In this document: one piece after another, positions 25,803 through 34,413 of the stretch
Layout of the letters: each line of letters starts with the position of its first letter
Position numbering within the stretch: the stretch's first letter is position 1
From: JAWAFC01 sp038890815
GTDB lineage: Archaea > Micrarchaeota > Micrarchaeia > Burarchaeales > JACRGF01
Length of the DNA: 64,000 nt
Direction of reading: 5' to 3'
NCBI GenBank assembly: GCA_038890815.1
Contig: JAWAFC010000007.1
Coordinates: forward strand, 24,415 to 88,414
The notes under the pieces: generated by a model
What the model was told of the DNA's origin: nothing
The model's database searches: none
The model's input: only the letters and a program-made list of their open reading frames with translations
Made by a program: the position numbers and the translations under genes

Positions 25803-26573
25803 TTATATCAGCGCGCGGAGCTCGTTGCCCTTGGCAAGCGCCAGATCGAACAGGTAGTCCAGCTCGGCCCGTGTGAACCCGCCCTTCCCTCCCTTCTGTA
25901 TGGCACACACGCTTTTCTCCGTTGTCGCTATGGTGATGCGACCGTCCATGGCCGTCTCTTCATCGAGGTTTGGATCCAGCAGCAGCGCATTGCCGATTTT
26001 GGCAAAAGTCGTAGTGACGACCTTGTTACCGAGCTTGAGCTCCCCGCTGTACTCCCCCCGCACAATCTCTCCTCCCTCGATCTTTGGAAATTTCGTGTTG
26101 GCAAGCGCAGCCATGGCAGCGAGCGCGCTTGCATCGATGAAATTCCCATCATGGTCGAGCACATACAGGTCGATGTAAAGCGCGAGCACTTTCCCCTCAT
26201 CCAGGTAAAAAGACTTAAGGTCGATGACATTGGCACTTCTTATCCCCCTATCCACCACCCGCGCGAGCTCGATGCTCCTCTCATCTGGGGGGCCGGGCTC
26301 GAACGTCGGCGAGGCGAGGGGGAGCAGCTCGCTGTTCGTCGACAGCACGCCCTCATCGGGCCTGTCCTTAAATGGCGTGGTGACATCGAACTTTATTCCC
26401 GCCAGCACCTGTGTTTTTCCCCATTTCACTCTCGCGGAGCCTTCTGTGGAGGTCAGCACGCCCTTCTCCACTGTGATGGGCCTGAAAGCATCAAACGCCC
26501 TGTCATCCACGCGCTTTCCGGCTTTCACGAGGTCGCGCACATAGTCCTTTTTCAGTTCATCCAGTATCTCCAT
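25803..26573 (-). CDS. rrp42: Exosome complex protein Rrp42
   Basis: The 256-aa RNase PH-fold protein is the non-catalytic partner of Rrp41 in the hexameric archaeal exosome ring. It starts MEILDELKKDYVRDLVKAGKRVDDR and shows EGSARVKWGKTQVLAGIKFDV and the ELLPLASPTFEPGPPDERSIELARVVDRGIRSANVIDL block typical of Rrp42. Its ATG abuts the Rrp41 stop. Confidence 0.95.
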   Translation of the reverse strand: MEILDELKKDYVRDLVKAGKRVDDRAFDAFRPITVEKGVLTSTEGSARVKWGKTQVLAGIKFDVTTPFKDRPDEGVLSTNSELLPLASPTFEPGPPDERSIELARVVDRGIRSANVIDLKSFYLDEGKVLALYIDLYVLDHDGNFIDASALAAMAALANTKFPKIEGGEIVRGEYSGELKLGNKVVTTTFAKIGNALLLDPNLDEETAMDGRITIATTEKSVCAIQKGGKGGFTRAELDYLFDLALAKGNELRALI

Positions 26574-27289
26574 CAGATCACTCTCTCATAAACACGCTTG
26601 AGCGCAGCGACCTGGAGGCTATTGATATATTTGGCCGCGGCCATTCCCATGTCGATGGCTTTCGTGAGCTCCTCTTTTGTCATCTCGCCATCCATCTGCA
26701 GCAGCAGCACCTCGTTGTTGCGCGCTGCAATCGCCATGGGCACATCGGCCTCGCCATAGTTGTCCTCCATTTTGTTGCAGTCTATGACGATCTGCCCATC
26801 TATCTTCCCAGCGGCTACCGCCGCCACCATATCCTTCATCGGGATGCCGGCGTTGGCGAGCGCCACACTCGCCGCAGTTATGCCCGCACACCGCGTGCCG
26901 CCATCGGCCTGCAGCACCTCGATGAAGATGTTTATCTCGGTTTTCGGAAAATGCTCCGTCATGATGACGTTTTCGAAAACTTCGCGGATGACCTTTGATA
27001 GCTCGGTGCTGCGCCTGTTTGGTCCCGGCTTGCCGTGCTCCTCGAGGGAGGCGAACGGGCTCATCATATATCTGCATCTCACTACAGCTCTATATGGATT
27101 CGTCTCGTGCCTGGGCACGCACTCCTTAGGCCCATACACAGCTGCCAGCACCTTGTTGGTCCCCCACTCAATGTAGCACGAGCCTTCGGCCTTGTGCAGC
27201 ACGCCCGCCTCTATCTTCAATGGCCTGAGCTCGTCCGGCTTCCGCCCATCAACGCGCCTTCCATCAACGATGAGCTTTGGCTTTTCCAT
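26573..27289 (-). CDS. rrp41: Exosome complex exonuclease Rrp41
   Basis: The 238-aa protein is the catalytic RNase PH-type subunit, a phosphorolytic 3'-5' exoribonuclease. Landmarks are VDGRKPDELRPLKIEAGVL, EGSCYIEWGTNKVLAAVYGP, RRSTELSKVIREVFENVI and QADGGTRCAGITAAS, with the catalytic Asp in CNKMEDNYGEADVPM. The ATG at 27289 has GGGTGA 6 bases upstream and overlaps the Rrp4 3' end by 26 bases. Confidence 0.95.
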   Translation of the reverse strand: MEKPKLIVDGRRVDGRKPDELRPLKIEAGVLHKAEGSCYIEWGTNKVLAAVYGPKECVPRHETNPYRAVVRCRYMMSPFASLEEHGKPGPNRRSTELSKVIREVFENVIMTEHFPKTEINIFIEVLQADGGTRCAGITAASVALANAGIPMKDMVAAVAAGKIDGQIVIDCNKMEDNYGEADVPMAIAARNNEVLLLQMDGEMTKEELTKAIDMGMAAAKYINSLQVAALKRVYERVI

Positions 27290-27905
27290 GCATCTCACCC
27301 TCTTGCCTCAGAAACTCGGCCATTCTGTCGGTGAGTCCTTTCGTGTGCGCTTCCTTCTCTATTTTTAGGAGCGCTTGAGTGGCAAGCGATGTGTTGCCCC
27401 CCTTTATCCACGCGCGTCCGTTATTTCCGATAATAATCTCGCTCTTCGTCGCCTCACGGATGAGGTTGAGCATTGAGCGCTTCCTCCCTATCACCCTCGG
27501 CACCTTGGCCGCGGTGATCTCAACAATCTCCCCCCCGACAAGTTTTCTGGCCTCGACCAGCTGCACGTTATTGACCTCATCCACCCCTTTCACGCGCGCT
27601 ACGATGACATCCCCAAGTCGGAACTCGTCTCGCGTCTCCTTCGTGGACAGGAAGCCGCGGTAGGCGCTCTTGATCTCCACGGTATAGCCCGCGAACTTCA
27701 CTTCCTCCACAACGCCCACCACAATGTCATCGATGGCAGGGATGTACGGTCCACACAGGGGCACGAGCCGTAGCTCCTCCTCATTAAACAGCGCGAGGAT
27801 GCTCGAGTAGGTCTTGCCTCCCTCAACGTATGCGCCTGGGATATATTTGGGCGCGTCGAATAGCTTCTCGCCCGGCACGACTATTTTGGCGACGAGTTCA
27901 GCCAA
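27264..27905 (-). CDS. rrp4: Exosome complex RNA-binding protein Rrp4
   Basis: The 213-aa cap protein has an N-terminal domain (VVPGEKLFDAPKYIPGAYVEGGKTYSSILALF), an S1 domain (PAIDDIVVGVVEEVKFAGYTVEIKSAYRGFL) and a KH domain (VPRVIGRKRSMLNLIREATKSEIIIGNNGRAWIKG). It recruits and threads RNA into the Rrp41/42 ring. Confidence 0.95.
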   Translation of the reverse strand: MAELVAKIVVPGEKLFDAPKYIPGAYVEGGKTYSSILALFNEEELRLVPLCGPYIPAIDDIVVGVVEEVKFAGYTVEIKSAYRGFLSTKETRDEFRLGDVIVARVKGVDEVNNVQLVEARKLVGGEIVEITAAKVPRVIGRKRSMLNLIREATKSEIIIGNNGRAWIKGGNTSLATQALLKIEKEAHTKGLTDRMAEFLRQEGEMHGKAKAHR

Positions 27906-27917
27906 ACGATCACCTTT

Positions 27918-28610
27918 TCATTTCACCACTTTTGTTTCGGCCCGCCCGCCCGTCAGCTTGTTTATCCTGTCATAAAACTCCCCTTGCACGCCTGCCGGCA
28001 TTTCGAGCAGAGCGATGAGGTCGCCGCTCGGTTGCCACTCCTCCTTCTGCAGTCCGTATGCCTTGAGCATGCCGTATGCTTTCTGAGCGAACTCGGCTGG
28101 CACCTTCACCGCAATGCGCGTTTTCTCGAACCGCAGGGGCAGGACGAGGCGCAATGCCTTCAGCACTTCCTCGACCTGTGCCTCTGCGTCCTTGAACGGG
28201 TCGATGCGCACGCGCGCCTCCTCCATCGCTTTCTCTATCCTATGGGGAGGGTGTGGCGCGCCCGTGCGCGGATCGATGCACTCCCGCGCGAGTATCGCAA
28301 CGATTTTTTTCCTCTTCTCCTCCAGCATTTCCCTTCTCTGCTCGGTGGTCAGCTGAAGCTCGCCCTTTTTGAGGATCACCTCCGCGATCTTGTAGATGTC
28401 GGTGGTGCCAAACGCCTTTTTCACCTCCTCGGCTTTGTGCCTCTCCCCCTTTCTCGCATTCTCGAACACTTCCTCAGCAACGAGCACGTTGGTCAGATCG
28501 GGCTTCCTCCCCGTCCTGTAGAGGAAGGCGAGGTTTGGGTCCACGAGGAGCTCAAACCTCTTCCCATGGTGCTCGATGTGGGCCACCACGGCCCCCTCGA
28601 GAGTTGTCAT
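27918..28610 (-). CDS. sdo1: Ribosome maturation protein SBDS/SDO1 homologue
   Basis: The 230-aa protein starts MTTLEGAVVAHIEHHGKRFELLVDPNLAF and has the three SBDS domains, including AEVILKKGELQLTTEQR and a C-terminal ferredoxin-like part. In eukaryotes it releases eIF6 from the large subunit. The ATG at 28610 fits the family start; an in-frame ATG at 28649 overlapping the psmA stop is an alternative. Confidence 0.93.
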   Translation of the reverse strand: MTTLEGAVVAHIEHHGKRFELLVDPNLAFLYRTGRKPDLTNVLVAEEVFENARKGERHKAEEVKKAFGTTDIYKIAEVILKKGELQLTTEQRREMLEEKRKKIVAILARECIDPRTGAPHPPHRIEKAMEEARVRIDPFKDAEAQVEEVLKALRLVLPLRFEKTRIAVKVPAEFAQKAYGMLKAYGLQKEEWQPSGDLIALLEMPAGVQGEFYDRINKLTGGRAETKVVK

Positions 28611-28645
28611 ACAGCCACTCAATCCGCGAAAATGCGTGAGCGGAA

Positions 28646-29359
28646 TCAAACCTTTGCGATGTATCTCGCGATCTCCTCGCCCGACAGCGCCGTGAATGCC
28701 TTTGTCTCCATTGTGGCAACCGAAATGTCAACTGTGTCGGGCCTCAGCTTCACATCGCCGCTTTTCTTAAGTGCCTTGAGCGCGAGCATTATCCCCTCAT
28801 CGATCTCCATCCCTTCCTTGTATTCCTTCTCAAAATACTCATCAACTTCCTTTTTCCCCGCACCTATGCTGTCGGCCTTGTAGCCCGTGAGCGCGCCGCT
28901 GGGCTCGGCCTCAAACAGGCGTGGCGCATCATCCACGCCAGCGATCAGCAGCGACACGCCGAACGGCCTTATCCCCCCATACTGCGTGTAAATCTGCATG
29001 AGGTCGGACAGGCTCTTGCCTATGTGCTCGACTGTCACGGGCTCGTTGTAGGCCAGGCGGTGCCTCTGGGCTTCAAGCCTCGCCGTATCCACGAGCCTTC
29101 GCGCGTCGGCCACGAGGCCGCTGGCAGTCGCCGCTATGTGCTTATCGATGGCGAATATCTTTCGCATGCTCTCAGGCACGAGAAGGCGGGACAGCAAGCT
29201 CTTGTAGGCCACGAGGATGACGCCGTTCTGGCACACCAGGCCGATGGCCGTGGCTCCGCGTCTGACCGCCTCCTTGGCATACTCGACCTGAAACAGTCGG
29301 CCATCCGGCGAAAACACCGTTATTGCTCGGTCATATGCTTGAGGAGAAACAGGGTACAA
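28646..29359 (-). CDS. psmA: Proteasome subunit alpha
   Basis: The 237-aa outer-ring subunit of the 20S proteasome shows the alpha signature YDRAITVFSPDGRLFQVEYAKEAVRRG. The N-terminal helix that gates the pore is present. The start is a TTG (MYPVSPQAYDR), with GAGGGGT upstream and a TATA-like CTATTTAAAA near 29412-29421. The beta subunit is not in the window. Confidence 0.95.
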   Translation of the reverse strand: MYPVSPQAYDRAITVFSPDGRLFQVEYAKEAVRRGATAIGLVCQNGVILVAYKSLLSRLLVPESMRKIFAIDKHIAATASGLVADARRLVDTARLEAQRHRLAYNEPVTVEHIGKSLSDLMQIYTQYGGIRPFGVSLLIAGVDDAPRLFEAEPSGALTGYKADSIGAGKKEVDEYFEKEYKEGMEIDEGIMLALKALKKSGDVKLRPDTVDISVATMETKAFTALSGEEIARYIAKV

Positions 29360-29481
29360 ACAAACCCCTCTCTCTATTTTTCTCTGCTACGCATCTGTTT
29401 TTGACATTCAGTTTTAAATAGATTGCTTCGCGCATTCGCGCTTAAGTTTTTATACCAATTTCGCTAATGAACTCTTGCATT

Positions 29482-30585
29482 ATGGTTCCGCTTCCAGCGG
29501 AGAAAACAAAGGCACCCCAACCATCGGAGCGTAGGGAGCGCCGCTCCTGGTATGCGCGGTTTTTCGACTTTTTGCCTTCTGCGAAATTGCAATTCAAAAC
29601 AGCTTGGCAAGAGGCGATACCAGACCTTGTGAACCTATACAACTCCTCCTGGATCAATCCTCAGGAGTTGGAAAAATTCCCGGAAGAGATGAGGCAGCGG
29701 GCAGAGTTGCTGCGCATCACGCGTGAGCAGCTTGCGAGTCAGCTCAAGCATTTCCCTGAAGGACAGATCGTGGGCATAGTGCGCCAGCAAGGCCAATTGA
29801 AATTAGCCACCATGCTCAATACGCTCGTCTGGCCCGTCGGCTCGATCGCAGACATTCCGGGAAGCTACAGAGAGATAACCGCGGAGAGAACTTTTGCGGC
29901 GCATGTCCCGCCCGCCCGCATTCCTCCTGGAAAACAAGGCGTGCTTTTCTGCGTTTCCATCGCCGCGGGACCCGAGTTCCGTGGGCTGACATATGCTCAG
30001 CAGACTATCGAGCATGGGGTGAAGTTTGCCGAAAGGCGCGGCCTGCTGGCGGTTCCCTACTCAGCACCACGCGGGTTTGGCGTGTACAAGCTCGCACACC
30101 CGAATATGAGCATAGAGGAATATCTCCTTATCACTCGGCCGCCGAGAAGCAGCGATGCCTATAGGGATTATTGCGCACACCTGAAGAGGCTGAACCACGC
30201 TCGCCGGAACCTCTTTCGCGCAACTTATCGGGGAGCACTGCGTCCGCTCAGCCACGATGAGTGGCAGAAGGAGGCCTTCGCTGATGCCGGGAGTGAGCCG
30301 AGCCGAGAGGCATTCCTCTCTTTTCTTGAGAGGCGCGGTGTGTGGTTCGAAAAAATGTACGGCAAACTGCCCACTGTGGTGGATTACATACGCCTGACAG
30401 GCAGACATCACATCGATCCGGTGATGAATTTTCACATCCAGAATGGCGCGGATTTCATCTACGATGGAAATGGTGACATAGCCTGCATTTTCGCCAACTC
30501 TCGACCAGAGGACATTTTTGCGGCTGGCTACAATATCTGCCTAACCTACTCGCCCAGCCCGCTCTTCAGGCCGAAAGGCGTGTGA
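29482..30585 (+). CDS. GNAT-family acyltransferase-like protein
   Basis: The 367-aa protein has features of a large GNAT fold: a core strand followed by GPEFRGLTYAQQTIEHGVKFAERRGL (acetyl-CoA pyrophosphate loop region) and a late DPVMNFHIQNGADFI, close to the DPVxxFHxxxGA motif of GNAT N-acyltransferases. The first 60 residues are basic. TTTATACC at about 29449-29456 would place a leaderless start at 29482; an in-frame ATG lies at 29467. It reads against the superoperon and overlaps or touches the next gene. Substrate unknown. Confidence 0.6.
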   Translation: MVPLPAEKTKAPQPSERRERRSWYARFFDFLPSAKLQFKTAWQEAIPDLVNLYNSSWINPQELEKFPEEMRQRAELLRITREQLASQLKHFPEGQIVGIVRQQGQLKLATMLNTLVWPVGSIADIPGSYREITAERTFAAHVPPARIPPGKQGVLFCVSIAAGPEFRGLTYAQQTIEHGVKFAERRGLLAVPYSAPRGFGVYKLAHPNMSIEEYLLITRPPRSSDAYRDYCAHLKRLNHARRNLFRATYRGALRPLSHDEWQKEAFADAGSEPSREAFLSFLERRGVWFEKMYGKLPTVVDYIRLTGRHHIDPVMNFHIQNGADFIYDGNGDIACIFANSRPEDIFAAGYNICLTYSPSPLFRPKGV

Positions 30586-30587
30586 AT

Positions 30588-32564
30588 ATGCCCGACAGAT
30601 TGCTCATTCAGACAAGCGCGGGAAACTTCTTTGTCTCCCCACACGAGATCGTCAAGGTGGCTGTGGGCGAGGGGCGCTACGCCGAGAAATATGCCTATGA
30701 CCTCAACGAGGGCGACATGGTGCTCGTTTCGAAAGAGTACATCAAGTTGCCCGTTACGCTCGAGCAGGTGGATGCCATCCTGTACGACAACCTGCCGCGG
30801 TACAGGGACACCTTTGCCGTTCTGTTCGAGTTGAACAGGAATGGTGAGCGCATTCCCCGTCTGAGATGCGAGCTCATCAGGGGACTAGGGGCCAAGCAGA
30901 TCGTGCGGGAAGAGAGGGCTAAAACGCTGAAGGAAGAGGGCGATTACGAGCCTGCCGAATATGCCGTGATGACCGACAAGATTAAGGAGTTCATCGGAGG
31001 AGCTAGAACACCCGAGACCATTCGAGCCTGGTTGCGGGGAGAAGTCATCGCGCCCAGCGAGGCCGAAATATTAGCCGCATTGAGCGCTGTCAATCCTGTA
31101 TTCGAGGAAATGGCGCGCGATGGGAGCCCATTTGCCGAGAGCTATGCTGTGTATGTCACCATAAGGCGGGGAGTGATGAGATGCATCGCGCAGATAAAGG
31201 CTGCGGGCACCGGCCAGCCGAGCGCTCACCGTGAGCCCACAGGAAAGGTGCGCATTAAGGATGCGCTGAGCATCGTGCGCAACCACTTCCTTTCCGACAT
31301 AGACGAACAGATTGCGGCAGCAAGCATCGGGAAAATTACTGAGGTTAATGGAAAAGGTGAGAAATGCGCGCCAACGGGCGAGGGCGTTTTTCCCAAAAAG
31401 ATCATCAGCGCTAAGCTGGAGCACACTCGGATGGAGGAAGTTTATGCGCTTTATCTGATTTCCAATGAGATGATGCAGAAGCTGATTGAGAAGTACTATA
31501 ATGTGGATTTCATCACAGCAAATCTTATACTCTGCCTTTTGTGTGAGCGGCTCGGCATCAAGCATCCGGATTCGAATGAGTTCATAGAATTCTATAACCA
31601 GCTGCCTGAAAAAGCGCAGAGCACCTTTAAGGAGATTGCGGCCGACCTGATGGGCGAAATTGAAAGAGGCAGCGAGCTCGTGCCTGGTCAGCAAGCCCAG
31701 AACCTACTGAATGCGTTTGAGCGCTCGCTGAGAGTTTTACCGAAGCTCTACTTCACATCCCACGAGGTGTTTAGAGATTGGGCAAGGGCGAAATTCACCG
31801 GACAAGCCGACAGGAAAGAAAGAAAGGAGCTTGAAAGAAAGCTCGAGAAAATTGAAGACAAACTAAAGAGAAAATACAACATTGACAAGAATTACTCGAA
31901 GAAGCTGCTTTTGGAGGCCTATCGCGGTCTCAGGCGTATCATGCTCATGATGGGGATACCGTTGGTGATGGACCCCTATCGGTATAAAGAAGAGGCCGAA
32001 AAGATAGGCATGAAATTCTTTACCCGCGACGAAGCGGCCGCGATCGCGAGAAAATTCGGTATAGAGTGGTTCATCCCGCTCATAGAAAAAAACTTTCTTT
32101 CAGAAGAGCCTTTCCTGCTTGCAGGGTTCAGGGAGAGAAATAAGGCTAACGAGGAAGCAGCCGCCAAACTTTCCGCAGTTGATGCGTTGGAGAGAAGGCA
32201 AGCCATCGAGGCGCTTGTGAGAAAAGGGGAGGCATGTTATCATGTGCTCACCACCATAGCGCTCTCGCCGCGCGTGCCGGATGACACCCTCAACAGCATT
32301 CTTGATGTTTTCGCGAGCGTGGCGAGCCCGCGCTGCTTGGAGGCGCTCATATTGCTTGAGAGAAAGCATAGGCCCGAGAAGACAAGAGACAAAATAGCCG
32401 AGGTTTTCGGGCGCATTGCCAGTAACGAGAAAAACCATCCGCTCATCCGCCAGTTGGCACAGAACTTTTTTGAGCATGCCACAAGGCATTCGAAGGTGAT
32501 TGAGCTTCCGGCGCGCTCCCTCCAGCCCGCCACAAACAAAAAGCCGACGCCTATCCCCCGCTAG
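30588..32564 (+). CDS. Large protein, unknown, paired with the GNAT-like gene
   Basis: The 658-aa soluble protein starts MPDRLLIQTSAGNFFVSPHE and has an N-terminal beta-rich part with DLNEGDMVLVSKEYIKL, a long helical middle with a charged stretch near 400-430, and a C-terminal HEAT-like helical region (DALERRQAIEALVRKGEACYHVLTTIAL). It begins 2 bases after the GNAT-like stop, so the two form one operon. No family recognised and no catalytic motif seen. The 3' end overlaps the RNase P protein gene by 14 bases. Confidence 0.6.
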   Translation: MPDRLLIQTSAGNFFVSPHEIVKVAVGEGRYAEKYAYDLNEGDMVLVSKEYIKLPVTLEQVDAILYDNLPRYRDTFAVLFELNRNGERIPRLRCELIRGLGAKQIVREERAKTLKEEGDYEPAEYAVMTDKIKEFIGGARTPETIRAWLRGEVIAPSEAEILAALSAVNPVFEEMARDGSPFAESYAVYVTIRRGVMRCIAQIKAAGTGQPSAHREPTGKVRIKDALSIVRNHFLSDIDEQIAAASIGKITEVNGKGEKCAPTGEGVFPKKIISAKLEHTRMEEVYALYLISNEMMQKLIEKYYNVDFITANLILCLLCERLGIKHPDSNEFIEFYNQLPEKAQSTFKEIAADLMGEIERGSELVPGQQAQNLLNAFERSLRVLPKLYFTSHEVFRDWARAKFTGQADRKERKELERKLEKIEDKLKRKYNIDKNYSKKLLLEAYRGLRRIMLMMGIPLVMDPYRYKEEAEKIGMKFFTRDEAAAIARKFGIEWFIPLIEKNFLSEEPFLLAGFRERNKANEEAAAKLSAVDALERRQAIEALVRKGEACYHVLTTIALSPRVPDDTLNSILDVFASVASPRCLEALILLERKHRPEKTRDKIAEVFGRIASNEKNHPLIRQLAQNFFEHATRHSKVIELPARSLQPATNKKPTPIPR

Positions 32565-32889
32565 CGAGTTTTGCCCTCAGCTTTCTGAGCGTGCCCGAGA
32601 CGGCCAGCGTGCGCAGCGCGGCCCTCTTTTTGCCTATCTCATCGAGAAGAAAAAGTGCGGCCCTCACTGATAGCACCTCGGCGGCATTGCACTGCAGCAC
32701 GCATATGCCCCTCTTTGCATCGAACTCGACAAAGCGCACGCCTGCCCTCGCAACCCCCAACTGACCGAGGAAGGCGAGCGCGGCGCGTTCCACGGCCTCG
32801 CTCACTTCCCTCTCGCTCACCTCGCCCTCGCTGGCGACCTCGAGCGCGAGCCACCGGTCCTTTTCCCTCATCGTCGGTTTGAGTGCCAT
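32551..32889 (-). CDS. rnp2: Ribonuclease P protein component 2 (Pop5)
   Basis: The 112-aa protein starts MALKPTMREKDRWLALEV, matching the archaeal Pop5 start, and has the RRM-like fold with the late FVEFDAKRGICVLQCNAAEVLSVRAALFLL and VSGTLRKLRAKL. Its ATG overlaps the Rpp30 stop as TGATG, so they are coupled. It forms a tetramer with Rpp30 that activates the RNase P RNA. Confidence 0.85.
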   Translation of the reverse strand: MALKPTMREKDRWLALEVASEGEVSEREVSEAVERAALAFLGQLGVARAGVRFVEFDAKRGICVLQCNAAEVLSVRAALFLLDEIGKKRAALRTLAVSGTLRKLRAKLASGG

Positions 32890-33425
32890 CACACCCCCTC
32901 CAACACAGCGCGCGGCTCGGCGCTCAGCGCGCAGAGCGCCTGGCTTCGGCTTACACCGAGCGCCACTTCGGCAAATGCGGCGATGTCGAGCGGCCTCCTC
33001 ATCTCGAACTCGTTCCTTGCTCTGCTGGTGATGACATAACTCGCGCCGAACTTGATGCAGAGCTTTAGGAAAAAGGCCATCCTCGCGATAACCTTCGCCC
33101 TCTCGCTCCCTTTTGCCGCGAGCACAAAGGCGATCGGGATTTCAAATGGCTTTTCCTCCTCGGCAGCCTTTCTGAGCATGCCCGTATCCGGAACAAAATT
33201 CGTCGAGCACAGCACATCGAACCTGCGCGCGCCCTGCGCCAGCGCCGCGGGGTCGGGCGAGGAGAGGATGTTCACCTTGCCCTTCTCGGGTTTTATCCTG
33301 CCGAGCTCGCCAGCCCTCCTCACAAACCGCTCGAGCACTTCAGCTCCTTCGGCGCACACCCTCGCGTATCCGAACCTCTCGGGCTTCTCGCATCTGAAAC
33401 GCGCGTGCAGGTCGATGAACTCCAT
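32889..33425 (-). CDS. rnp3: Ribonuclease P protein component 3 (Rpp30)
   Basis: The 178-aa TIM-barrel-like protein starts MEFIDLHARF and shows the Rpp30 landmarks VNILSSPDPAALAQGARRFDVLCS, IPIAFVLAAKGSERAKVIARMAFFLKLCIKFGASYVITSRARNEFEMRRPLDIAAFAEVALGVSR. The ATG is 22 bases from the TATA-like TTTATATA at 33447-33454. It is coupled to rnp2. Confidence 0.9.
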   Translation of the reverse strand: MEFIDLHARFRCEKPERFGYARVCAEGAEVLERFVRRAGELGRIKPEKGKVNILSSPDPAALAQGARRFDVLCSTNFVPDTGMLRKAAEEEKPFEIPIAFVLAAKGSERAKVIARMAFFLKLCIKFGASYVITSRARNEFEMRRPLDIAAFAEVALGVSRSQALCALSAEPRAVLEGV

Positions 33426-33488
33426 ACAGAGAATTTGGGCAGAACATTTATATATCGGAAGCAGACAAAAAATAACCGCTGGTGGTGT

Positions 33489-33977
33489 GTGGTGCGTGGC
33501 GGGCATGCCAACGTGAGGGGCAACAGAGAGCAGAGCGACACCCCTGCTGAGAGCACGATCAGAGGCCGCGATCCGGTTTCAAAGCGTGGCTCAAGCGCAG
33601 GGGCTTCGGGCGCATTCGTCTCACAGCGTCCACTTGTGGATGCCGCTGAGAAAAAATCGCTTCTCGTTGTTTATACCGATGGCGAGCCGGAGAAAAAGGA
33701 TGCATACTTCATGCTAGCTTTCAAACACGGCGCCATCACCCTCGCCAAGCCGGAGGCCGCGCTACGGCAGGCGGAGCTTATGAGCTTTGGCATCATCATT
33801 TTTGACAACTGCCCGCTTGAAGCTGAGTACATCGTGGAGGAGCTTCGCAAAAATGGGAGATGGAAATTCATCTCGGTGGACAGCCGGGTTGCCGATGCCT
33901 TCAAAGAGCTCGGAGAGGATTGGATCTGCGTGAATTCGCACGAGCTGCTTGAGGAAGCGCTCAATAGACTTAAGTGA
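33489..33977 (+). CDS. Receiver-like Rossmannoid protein, first of a tandem pair
   Basis: After a basic, disordered N-terminus of about 50 residues, the 162-aa protein has a flavodoxin/receiver-like alternating fold: SLLVVYTDGE, HGAITLAKPEAALRQAELMSFGIIIFDNC, KFISVDSRVA, ICVNSHELLEEALNRL. The acidic pocket and Lys of true receivers are not clear. No ATG fits; GTGs at 33489, 33492 or 33513 follow the TATA at 33447-33454. It aligns loosely with the protein encoded next, so they are probable paralogues. Confidence 0.6.
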   Translation: MVRGGHANVRGNREQSDTPAESTIRGRDPVSKRGSSAGASGAFVSQRPLVDAAEKKSLLVVYTDGEPEKKDAYFMLAFKHGAITLAKPEAALRQAELMSFGIIIFDNCPLEAEYIVEELRKNGRWKFISVDSRVADAFKELGEDWICVNSHELLEEALNRLK

Positions 33978-33981
33978 GAAA

Positions 33982-34413
33982 ATGCACGGCGAGAAAAATG
34001 CACGGGCGCAAAGGGAGCAGCACGGCACGCGCATCCGCGGCAAACAGCCCATGGCTGAGAGCATTCAGGAAAAACCGTTCGGCCATGCGCGCGTGCTCGT
34101 GGTATTCAGAAATAAGGAGGTGCTCAAGAAAAATCATAAAGAATACAAAAGGCTCAAGGAAAAAGTTGGCTCACTCCAGTTCGCAACCCTTGAGGAAGCC
34201 CGCCTGGGGAGCGCGAATGTCATTGTGTATGATGGCGTCATGGCCAGCTCCGCCATGCCTGCCGTGCTGGAGCAGATAGCAAGGCTGCGCGCCGAAGCTC
34301 CGGAGACAAAAATAATTGTTATCGGAAGCGGCCTCTCGGAGGCCGTGGGGAATGGCGGCGCCATTGTGAAAAACCGGAAAGACATCGAGCACGCGCTCGC
34401 TGAGCTGTGCTAG
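33982..34413 (+). CDS. Receiver-like Rossmannoid protein, second of a tandem pair
   Basis: The 143-aa protein starts MHGEKNARAQREQHGTRIRG, a basic tail, and has VLVVFRNKE, LQFATLEEARLGSANVIVYDG, ETKIIVIGS and AIVKNRKDIEHALAEL at the same spacing as the preceding protein. It begins 4 bases after that gene. Function unknown. Its 3' end overlaps eL15 on the opposite strand by 4 bases. Confidence 0.6.
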   Translation: MHGEKNARAQREQHGTRIRGKQPMAESIQEKPFGHARVLVVFRNKEVLKKNHKEYKRLKEKVGSLQFATLEEARLGSANVIVYDGVMASSAMPAVLEQIARLRAEAPETKIIVIGSGLSEAVGNGGAIVKNRKDIEHALAELC

